Source: Asterias amurensis
Taxonomy: Eukaryota; Echinodermata; Asteroidea; Forcipulatida; Asteriidae
Reading direction: 5' to 3'
Length of the DNA stretch: 64,000 nt
Assembly: GCF_032118995.1 (NCBI RefSeq)
Contig: NC_092662.1
Span: forward strand, 1,054,001-1,118,000
The notes under the pieces are model-generated. The model searched no databases. It saw nothing but the letters and a program-made list of their open reading frames with translations, and was not told where the DNA came from. Below are positions 34,201-46,200 of the stretch, piece by piece. Within the stretch, counting starts at the first letter, position 1. Every line of letters begins with the position of its first letter. A program made the position numbers and the translations under genes.

Positions 34201-37200
34201 GGAGTGGCCATCTTGATTTTCTCAAATCCAAGCCAAAGCAACCAAACCGAGAATGGAAGCAAAAAAAGTGTGTTTCCTTTTTCAAAGCAATGGATACTAG
34301 CATTCATTACTGTTGTTTGGATACTGGGGACATGACCAAGATGGTGGCAGCATGAAAAAGATATTCTCAATCCAAATAGAAAGGAAAAATAACTTGCCCC
34401 AAGATCAAAATGAAAACATAAGAACTATCATTGTTTCGGACGGTGCACACAACCCCTGTTACTGCAGTCTTTACAAACAGAGCACTCACCACATATGATA
34501 GAGGATAGCTTAGATGTGAATGGTGATGCAATACTTGCGTCTCCTAGCTTCACCACCTGAGGCTGATCTTGCTCGTCAATCTCCTTCAAGATGGCATTTA
34601 ATCGCTTCTGTTAAGACATATCGAGAAACCAGTAAACAATGAGTAACTAATTTTGTTATTTAATGTGTCTTTGTCGCCATTTTGGGAATTTTTTTAAACT
34701 GCGGAAAATCATAGCAAATTGCTGAAATTCATTGAACACAGAGCTTACTTGGGGCGCTTTTACAACCAAAAATATGAGAAAAAAAAAATTTTAAAAAAAT
34801 CAAAAAAAAAATCAGGACTGCAGTTAATTGGTCTAGCTAAAACTATTAAATCTGACCAGCCTAACACTGTAGCAGGCATGGTCCTTAGAAAAAAAGGATA
34901 CAAACTTTATTAAGTACATACACGTATGCATGAAGAAGTCTTCAACAGACCTTTTTAGGTTATTTATTCAAATCATTCAATTTTTTTCCAAGGGCAAAAA
35001 AAAAAATAACATTAGGAAAAGAGACTAGTTTAGGAAGAATATCACGCTTGAACTGTAGTTTAAAATAAAGAACTAAGACCACCTACACTAGTAACAAAAA
35101 ATCAGAAATCAGACTAAAATAAGAAAAATACAGAGCTGAGAAAACCTACCTTAGTAACGTCTTCTCCTCGTTGCACTGCTCTTGTCTTTGCTGCTTTGCC
35201 TGATCCTCCCCCTGCTGCTTGCCTGGCCCTGACTGCATCCGCTACCGTCTTCTCACCCTTACCCTTACTTCGCAACTCAGGCTTTGCATTATTTGCTTGC
35301 TCCTAAAATGACCACAAACATGACATTGTGTGTTTATTTTGTAATTATTTATTTCATGAAACATCCATCAGTAGAAGTGCCAATAACAGGATAGTGAATA
35401 GGAAATGAGAGGTGTAAAGTTTTAGATGTGGGAGGAAAAACACCAAATAGGGACGACCCCTGCTAACAGGTAGGAACTGAAAACCCCATCCACATTCAAG
35501 GCTCCAGGCCCCAGGTCTCAGGTGGAATTCAAACCGGGGTCTACAGAGGCAGAAAGGTAGGGAACGAAATATTCTTGATTAGAGATTGACATCCCTTGAA
35601 ATAGACTACTAAAGTACTGTACACTAGGAGGGTGATGTCGATGAACTATCAGTGGAAACTCAAGGTGCCATGACGAGTTAAAAGCTCAAATGATGATGTG
35701 CCAAAAGAGAGTATATACAAAGATACACAAATGTGTTGGTGCTGGCGAAGTGTGCTGTAGCTTATTAGAGAACTACTAACCTGTTCCTCTTTGGCTTTCC
35801 TCTTCATTCTCTCAACGGCTCTCTCTGGAACATTGGATAACAAAGCAGCACCTACGAAAAGCAAACAAAAAGCATTGCATGATTCCTTATAAAGACTACA
35901 ACATTTTGATTCTTGAAGTTGTGGGCACCCACTCGATGATTCAAGTTTCAATCAATCAATCAATCGATCATAAATAATTTATAAAGCGCCTACAGCAAAA
36001 GGTTTGCTTGAAGACACTGAGACGCAGAAGAATAAATAAGTCATTGATGGTAGGCCTCCTGAAACAAGTGGGTTTTCAGAAGTGTCTTGAATGTGTTAAA
36101 TGATCTTGTGTCCCTGATGTGATTTTGAAGTTTATTAAAGAGTTTGGATTCATAGACTGAGAAAGCTCCATCAGCAAAAATGATGTGGCTTGCTCTTGGC
36201 ACAAAGTTTACCTGATGAAAGTAGTATTAATGTTTATTGTATAATTTGGCGGTAAGACACAGTACAAATCTATCCTTTTAAATCATGAAGATCACTTTAT
36301 GTACCCTACTATAACAATTTGCTAAAAACCTGTGCTCTTTTGTAGATATTTATGAGGGAAATGGCAAAAAAAAGAAAATAATTAACATACCAACGTGAGC
36401 ATGCTTCAAAGCACCCACATCATTTGTCCCGTCTCCACACATCAGAGTTACATATCCAAGACGTTTCAGCGATGTCACAACAAATTCCTTCATGATTTAT
36501 AAGAAAGAAAACAACTGTTTTATTAGCTACAAAACAAATCAGCTGCCTGTTTTTATACATTGTGGCTGCATATTGCACCACTGCACCTTGAAAACCATTG
36601 TACGGTGCTATCAAGGAAAAGGTCTCATTCTTCAAAACATATCTCCAAATACCATGCAGGAATTAGAAACGGGTTTGAGCCCTACACAAGAAGCCACTGT
36701 TATAACACATCAACATGAAATGCCCTGATGTTTTTAGTTTATGTACAGTGGGAGACTTTTGGACGGTCCCTTTTCAGAGTTCTGTTTGTGCTCAGCCTTA
36801 CGTACGCAATACTGAGAATGTGAGCGCACGCTCAGCACTGCAAAAAAGGACTGTTATTTCTGCTGTCACCAGCTTCTCAAACGTCTCATTTGTTTAATGT
36901 TTTCCCTAACAGAAACAATGATTAAGGAATAACAACCTTTTGTTTTGGGGCTACTCTTGCAAAAACCTTGATGTAGGGCAACACAGTGTTGAAGAACTTC
37001 ACACTGACACTCTGAATATGCTTCAAAGCCTGCAGGTAAAAAGAGGAGAAAAAAAATTATTTATAAAGAAAAAATTACTAGACCAAGCTAGTCAAAAATT
37101 TGAGACCAATTCAAGAACTTACTCCGCGGTAGTGCAGTAAATTACATTACTATAAGCTTGAGTAGAAGTCCCAGCCAATTTTGTATACCTGCCGCCTGGG

Positions 37201-40200
37201 TAGTAGTTAAAAAGCAGGACAGTTCTTTTTAGAACTGAGAAGTCTCCTGAACATCCGATAAATCTACTCCGCAGTCGTAGAATAAACAAAGACAGTTCTC
37301 TAAGAACAAACTCTACCTGGCAAGTAGATACACACATGGTGTTACCGCAAACCAAATATATAATATATTCTTTACTTAAAAGTGAAACACGAAAGAGTCA
37401 ATGACAATTGTTTCTCAAAAGGCTTCTGTCTGGTGGCCGTACGAGAGTAAATTGAAAAGATATCTAGCAGTAGTTTGTTCAAGCCCATTTTAAACAAAAA
37501 GAGCAAGTTTGAAATGAATCAATAACCAATGAAGCTCCCTGAGTGATCGGGCAATATGTTCGCTACATAAAATCCCAATGATCTTGATACAATCGGCAAC
37601 ACATGAAGAAAGATCAAGAAGTCAGAAACCTACCTCTCCAGTCATACACAAGTCATGACCATGAAGCAGTACTTGCTGTTCTTCTTTACTACCAGGTAAC
37701 ATGGGTAATGTCACCGTATCATCTATGGACTTCCAGTGCCAATCTAAAAGATTTCAGTGTCAAGTTGTATGAAAAGCAAATATTTTTACAACATAGGGGC
37801 AATCATTAGGGGTTCGATGGCACAGTTGGTAGTGCCGGTGTCATAGAGGTGTCATTCATGTAGGGTAAATAAATATGGGCTAAGAAAATTGATTAAAAAG
37901 AGGGCGCTTTCAGACGAAACTTCTGCACATTTTGCTGTATAGGGGTGAGAATCTCTAGGGGACAAATTAGTCTGGAGAATGCAGGTTCAAACCACCCTAA
38001 AACAAATATTTCGTGGTTCAACCCTTAAATTAGTTATAATTAACAAGTCAGTTTCCCTTATGGTTATTACTGGAAACAAAGTTGTCAGGGTCCTTAATTT
38101 CAAAGTTATTACAAGCTAATGGGATTGTATCGAAATGGTATGTTTACACAGGAAACTGTTTTATAGTAACTTGATAATTAGAAATAAGAAGCAGAGTGGT
38201 GACTCAATATGAGATGTCAGGCATTTCAAGACTTGTTTCTCCTATCAAGATGAGACAAATTAAACACGGTGCATTAAAAAAACCCAAATGTAAATCAATA
38301 AAATGAGAAACATAAAGACTCTACCTTGATTAGGATCTATAGAGTTTACTTTCTGCACGTGATTTTCAGCAGAGTTTTTCTGAGTTTCCCGATTCTGAGG
38401 AGCTGTGAGGATGAGTGTGTGTTGTTTGCGGGTGACTCGTAGTTCCTTGGCAACATGACAGGCTGTCAGAGGGTTGTCACCAGTGATCATCACAATCTAG
38501 TAAAAAGAGTTTTAAAAGGGTGAGGTCATTCAACTTCTGCATCACTATCAGTTAAGAATAACACAAAGTGCAGATGGAGAATAAGTCACAAGGAATACTC
38601 TGGTGAAGATTAGACCATCTGCAGCTGATTTACACTTTTGGTAGGGAAGACAGATTGAAAATAATTCCACTGAGCAAACACAGATTGAAAACAATTCCAT
38701 TGAAAATGCATCAAAAATTTCCCAGGACCTGGTTTCAACTTAATTGCCCTGATGGAAGATTTGTATAAGAATAATATTAATAAATTGGGAGGCTCATGAT
38801 CCTTACTCCCAGCCGAGAAAATGAATTGTTAAGGACACATCTACAACGTGTTCCAGCCTCAGGCTTTCAAGGGCACCTTTGGCAGCAAGCCATATCAACT
38901 CCTATATGCTCACGGAGCACAGCCATAGATCAAAAGTGTTTGGTTTTTCTTAAAAGAGGAAAGCTTGGAGGTCAGCAGCAAGACCCTTCGTGCATAGGAG
39001 AGAACCAAAAACACCCAACTCTACTCACATATGGCCTTAGCTTTTTAAACTAGTGACTTACATGGTGAGATGCTTGTTGTATCTCCTTAATAACAGCCTT
39101 GGAGTCAGACTTGAGAGGGCAGGAGATGATGACAAATCCAGCGAATGAGAGGTTACACTCCACCTCATCACGATGCATGTCACGTATCTGTGCACAAAAA
39201 CCAATCACAATGTCTATCATATTCAAACAAAGTTATCTCTACAATCACTAGTAACTAAGTAATGTTAAAAATTTGGGTCTGGAAAAAGATGAGATTATAA
39301 ATTTGACTTTACAGAAAAATATTATGTCAGCAGAGACAAAATCCAGTTTCCCTGGAAATGTTTACTTGAGGGACATGGCCAAGTTATTGTAAATTGACCT
39401 AAACCAGCAATATACACACTTTTAATAAACAAACTGAAAACAGAATACACAACACAAAAACAAAAAGAACACCGTGTCTGAAACTTATTCAAGATGGACA
39501 ATTTGCAAACCCCTGACCTGCTGTGGAGAGAGACGTCCAAGTTTCCTGTAGCCAAGGGCTAAGACCCTAGCTCCTAGCCTGGACATCTGAGAGTGCACTT
39601 CATCGTAGTCTTCAGGTACCGTAGAAAACTAAAAGAAAACAAGAAATTAAGTAACGTAAGTGCAGTGCCAACTTGGTCAATAAAACTCAACAACTAGAGG
39701 CTCACGTGTGTAACACAATTCTGCAAGAGAATTTTTCATTTCCTGAAGAACCTAACATCAAAAGCCAGTGAGGGCTACAGTTAAACTGATTCGGGCTATC
39801 GACCCTGTCAACTGCCACCAGAGACACATTGCCACCTACTCCAGGAGGGGTTACCCCTTGACATTACATGAGAATGTAGGCATGAGTATCATCCATTAAA
39901 GCAGAATCCACTACCTTTCCAACTTTTTACGAAGCAATTATGGTCAAGTGCCTTGCTAATGGGCACAAGAGTAAAAAAGTGATTCAAAACCATACTCTGT
40001 TGCTTACAACACCAGAGCTTAGGTCTGGTAACCTAGACCACTCAGCCAAGACATGACACAATAATCTGCTGGTCAGAAATCACTTACAGCAAGTCATTAT
40101 GATGAATCTGTGAAGGATTGAAGTTTTAGGATTCGGGGCTTACCATTGATCTGAGGGTTTCTGGTGCTCCCTTTACCATAGCCAAGAAGCTACACTCAGT

Positions 40201-43200
40201 AGAACCTGCCTCCTGCATGGACACTAAGACAGCCATCCTCTTCAATGCACTAGCAAAATGGTATCGTTGAACTATCTTCAGAGGTTGGCTTCGAATACGC
40301 CTTGGAATAACTACATCTCCTGGAAGGACATGCAATCAAAACAGAACAGAGAGTGTAGGGATCTTCTAGGAAAAAGGCATGATATTTGGTCCTTGGAAAA
40401 AAGTAGGAATATTTTATCAAGTACAAGGGCTGTAATAGACTTTGCATAACTCATTAATGACAATTTTTTTCCTGATTTATCCGAGGACAAAACAAAATTA
40501 GAAAAACGGACGTAAGTATGAAGCATGTCATGCCTGTACTTAAAAAAAATCTTTGGAATTTGAAGGCTCAAATTTACAAGCTCATCAACAGTGTTGTTGA
40601 TGTTTTTTGTAACTGACTTCTTTAACGGCAGATTAAAAAACAAAAACAAGGCAGAGAAATCCATGGAAAATGTTAACTGTATACAGTCAAACAGATTTCT
40701 ATCATGGAGCAGCCATTTCGATATTCACCAAGACCGAGGCTGGAAGGAGAAATAGTCTGATGCCATTTTAGACAATTAATTCATTATTGTTATGGATACA
40801 GGGAACATGACCAAGATGGTGATAGTCCTTTTACCTTTTGTCAGTGTCCAGTCAACAGCAGTGAGAGTTGCCTTCTCTAACGGGTCACCAACCAGAGTTT
40901 CGTCAAGTTGTACAAGAGAATGGCAGGTGGCTAATACCTGATGTGTCTCAAGAGGACAGTCGGCTATCAGGCATAGTTTAGAGCCACCCCTGGAAAATAA
41001 ACCATTTCATTTCATTTCGTTTCATTTATTCGAGTTGTGAAGCCAAGGACTCTCAGAAAAAGCAAACTTAGTCACTGTACTAGCCAAGAACCCAAATGGA
41101 GAGGAGACAAGGAAGGAAGTTTCAGTTTTAGATGTGGCAGCAAAACCCAGAGAATTATTCCAGGCAAAAACCCATGCAGTCAGGTAGGGACTGAAAACGC
41201 AATCTAAATAATGCCCCCAGCATGGTTTGAACCCGAGTCCGTAGGAGTAGAAGGCGAGATATACCACTAACGGCGCCGAATGAGTTCTTAATTGGTCTTA
41301 ACGACTAGCCTGCTCTACTCACCGTCAGGTGACTTAAAAATTTTTTTTTTATAATTTCCATTTTTTTTTTTTCAAATTCAAATTCAAATCAAATCAAAAC
41401 AACAAACGCCATTTTATCAACTTACTTGAGTCCGGCAATCCCTTGCACCACCAGATTGTCACTGGTTAGAGTTCCAGTTTTATCAAAACAGCACATATCC
41501 ACTTTGCCGGCAAAAGGAATTCGAAATGGCTCTGTACAATACACACCTTTTGGAAGAAGAAACAACAGTTTCCATTATTAATTGTGAATGCTGCGGCCAG
41601 AGATGCAGTAGCTGTTTGCTGTGTCTTCACTGAACTTGGATGGATTCAACATTCTTGATGAAAATACTATAACAGGTTTTTCCTGTTGTCTCAACAAGTA
41701 GTCGCCATATTCAACTGAAACTTTCAAACATGGCTTTTATTGTATCACTGCTAATAATTTTGCAAGTACATCAGCATTATGTTGACAAAAACCAAAAGAT
41801 GAAATTAACCTTTATACAGAAAGCTTATTTCATACTAACAAAACACTTCCACCGAGTGGAAATATATATTATGATAAAAGATAAATATTGATTATGTATG
41901 AGTGTCTTACCAAGTTTACTGAGTGCTAGAAGGGATGAGTTGACGGCCAGAGAGAGCTCAATTGGAAGCTCTGGAGGAACAACAGATGTTAGGATGAGGG
42001 TACACTCCAAGAATAACTTGTACTTATTCCTGTCTGGGTCCTTTGTGCCTAAGAAAACAAATAGCACAAGATCACAAAAGGCATTATGATGTGTGTACAT
42101 TTTGAAGACAAACATTTAAAAACATTTGTAGAATGGTGTATCCCCTTACATCACAAGGCCGGAAGGCCAGTTCAAGGTAAGGACTACACTTATTACTGAT
42201 TTGGGATGTCGAACCAAATCAACTGTCACCAGGGGCACATGCCATACTCCTGGGGCTGCAACAGGGTTACCCACTTCATAATTGGCAAGGGCGTATGCAT
42301 GGGTATCATCCACTAAGAGCCTGGCTGGTACAGCAGAAGGCACTACCTTCCCAACTTTTATGAAGCATTTATGGTTAAGTGCCTTGCTCAAGGGCGAAAT
42401 TATTATGACAAGGAATTGCACCCACTCTACTGGTGAAAACACCAGAGCTTGGGTCCGATGAACTAGAACCACCACATTTTTTTACAGAACCAACCACATA
42501 TACATACAAGATGCTGCCACAAACCCCTGTAAACTAATTTCCAGCCTTTATCGTTTCCTTCTTACCTTCGATCCACACATAGGAAGCTGCAGCAATCGCA
42601 AATATCAGCAGGAACAGAATGAAGAGAAAGGTCTCTAAGGTGTTAGCCGTTACTCTCTTGACTCCATACAAGATGGTTCTTAAAAGACGACCCTGAAAAG
42701 TCAATAGGAGATGGATGAAAACAAGATTAACTTTCCCTTTCCCGGCATAGAATTTGGTCTTTAAAAAAGTGGGAGTATTTTATTGAGTACAAGAGCTGGA
42801 CATGTACACATGAGGTTGGTTTTATTGCACATTTCAGGCTATTTTATCACAATTTGTTCATATTTAGAGCACTAACAAAAATAAAATCGAAAATTAGACT
42901 AAAGCAAGAAGAATGTCATGCTTATTTTTTCCACAAGACAACAATTAAGTGGACCACAAATTCATTGTAGATAAGTACTTACTTGAGATGTGTTAAACCC
43001 AGTGCGGAGAACATAAGCAATGCATCCATTGTCATGCGCTGTGGATAAACAAACATTTTGGAGGATCAATATAAAATTAAACTCTACTTTTCAAATCCAA
43101 GGAAAAATCTTAGAATAACTGACGCACAAAAAATTCAAAACCTGGAGAGAATTGATAGCAAAGCAAAGAAATAATTCAACAGTTAAAAATGCTACTTGTT

Positions 43201-46200
43201 TAAAATACCACACTTGCCTTTCAGTCCACTGGCTGTCTTGCTTGGGGGCGAGTGCTGTACAACCTTGGTCCCACCAAAAATGACATGCAATTTGCTGTCT
43301 GTTTGCATATCAAGAATGTCACTCCCATCAGTTGTCTCAATGGATTCCTTAAAAAAGAAGAAAAAAATATAATGGTTTTCTAAAGTTAACTTCACATGTA
43401 CAGTACACATGCCACAGGCTAATGTTTGAATTACACAAGTCTCCATGGTAAACTGATCCTGACTAGAGCAGTTAAATATTTGTTTGTGACTGTTGGCTAA
43501 AGAGGCTATGCTCCAGTGCAGACAAATATTGCCAAAGGAGATCAGTGCGATAGAGTGAATAAAACCTTGCGTCAATCCGGCCACAGCCACTACTAAACTA
43601 GTCAATGGACATGGCCATATAGTGCTACTCATAGACTTCTTACAAAACAAAATGGCGGTTTGCTTAATGAACATGCATTACCTTCATCTGAGGGACGGAC
43701 TCCCCGGTAAGCATGGACTCATCAACAATACATTGCCCTCTTAACAGAAGCATATCACAAGGTACCGGGTTATCGTTTTGAGATCGACCAATGGAACAGA
43801 TGTCACCTGGAACAAGCTCGTTACTCATGATTGGACGCCACTTTCGATTTCGATACACCTGTTGAGAAAAAACCCAAACTTTAACTATTAAAGGATCATT
43901 ACACAATTGGTTTTGCTAGCAAAAAAGTTGCTGGCAGTGTAAACACTCCCCCACATACATAAACTGACAATTTTGTAGAACTTTGAGATCGATCGACCAT
44001 CTGGGTCACAAGAATAAAGTGAAAAACACATGTTGCATGACATCAATGCAAACAAAAATAAATTTAGAAAAACGCTTTCTGAGCCATAAACTCCTTTAAT
44101 CAATAAGTACAGTCAATTACTTTATAACCCTTCTATTCAATATCATCAACAAACTTATCATCGAATGAAAGGATAACAATCCAGTCAGATATCATATGGT
44201 GAGTGCACCTTCGCAGCGCCTTGAGTTCTGTGCTAAAATATACCAGGGCCCAATTTCATCGAGCTGCTTAAGCAGAAATGTGTAGGATACCAGTCACACA
44301 CATGTGAAATGGTAGTTTGGCTAGTCACCTTATTCTGGTTAGCCAAATGTTGCGGTGCTTAGCTACTTTTTTAAGCTTGAGCAGCTCTATGAAATTGGGC
44401 GTAGACTTTGCAGTTAAGTGATTGGATAATAACAAGAATTTACCTGAATATGAAATGGCTTATTTCCCATCTTCCTGATCTCAGCGAGGTTCCTTAGTTG
44501 CTGCTGCACCAAAGTGGCTTCAAATGTAATCAGCATGAACAACGTGAAGATACTGCAATACAACAACCAAAACGAAACAAACTAAATATGGCTGCATTTC
44601 ACACCTCCCCCCCAAAAAAAAACAACACAAAAAACCCCAACAGAAACCCCCCCCCCAAAAAAAAAAACACAAAAAAACACAAAAAAACCACCCCAAAACC
44701 TTTACACTCACAAACAGCTCTGTGTTGCAGTCATTGTGTAGGACATTCCTTTGTTCTGTACACTTTCATGTTCGTCAACACTATCAAAACCAGTTTATGG
44801 TCATGTGTAAGTCCTCATAGTGTGTGTTTCAAGTCTCTACATTTTGTGGACCTTTTTTATTCTCGGGTCCACCTTTCGTATGTAGCCTTAAAAGACACAC
44901 ACTCCAGCAATTTATCCTTTTTCAGTTGAAGTGGCTTTACCTGTAATACCAGTATTCATCAAGACACCAGAGCCCAACACAGAAGACTTGGAAGACAAAG
45001 AATGGAGCTGTAGCTCTCTCCTTGAACAGATCCTTAAACATTGGGGGCTCCATGTTAAGACTGCAAAAAAATAGATAGGATAAGACGCTTTATTAAAACA
45101 CTTTAAAATATTTGAAGATGAGGTTTGGAAGGCAATGGCTTCAGTTAATCTAGCAATGCAAATGTGTGTTCCGAGTCCAACCCAAGTGATTTGTCTGTGG
45201 ATTTTTGTTCGCAGAACTGGGGAAAGTACTGAGTATACAGTGCTTAATACACATTTGTGTATGTTTTTGTGTGCTTTCATTTCTGTACACCTAACTGGTT
45301 TTATTACAGCAGTGTCCCTGTTTACGGGTATGCGGTATTGCAGTTAGCCATCAAGAAAGACTCTGCTAGGGTCAAAATGTCAGACCACTAACTAATTTGC
45401 ATTTTCAACCATCACTTGGACTCGAACTCACACTCTACTGATCAGAAACATGAGTCCAGTGAATAGCCCACACCTTGAAGGGTGCTTCAGGCCTTGTGTA
45501 ACTGGCGACTTGCATCAAATAAAAGGTGTGCTTGACTGTCCTGTAACGACACCTATAAACCCCTAGCATTACGCGTAGCGTACTCACATGTGCCTTTCCT
45601 GGGTGTCATTTTGGGTGTCAAAATCTTTAACAAACATGCACAAAAGAGAGCTGACACCCAAAACTACGCGCATTATTCGGAGGTACGTTCTGTATTGTGT
45701 AAGAAATCAATAGCTCCCCCCTGCATAATGCAAAACGCTACAGGTACTCTGAGGTCCTGGCACAGAGAACAGCTATTGTCCAATGATCTGCCTCCTTTTT
45801 GGGAGTGTGACGTCTCATGCAATTGGTCTATAGGATACAGGTTACAAAACCCACAGCCAACCAAAGTAAAACACCTACTCATTGTCTCCATATTTGTTCT
45901 TCACGTCAGCCACATCTGTCTCCTCCATGTAACCTTTCCAACTCTGGTACTCTTTGAGGGGCAAGTCAACAGGAAACTGCACGGACTGAAACTGCTTTTT
46001 CTCCTCTGCATCATAGATGTACTTCGTCTTCTGAAAGCTGAACCAAATCTCTGTCTTATCGGTCTCTTTTGTCTGCGATTGAAGTAAAATAATGATTGTT
46101 AACAAGATTTAAGGGCAAGGCCAACTGATGAAGATTAGAACTAAATGGCATGATCTCAGAAGTGTTTGTCAAGCTTCAATGATTTCCCGAGTAACTGTTC

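Noticed and set aside
44498..44929. 143-residue plus-strand open frame
   Set aside because: It overlaps ATP13A1 exon 5 and A/C-rich homopolymer runs in the intron; composition is low complexity and no family is recognisable.
45590..46087. 165-residue plus-strand open frame
   Set aside because: It is antisense to ATP13A1 exon 3 and its intron, with no family likeness.
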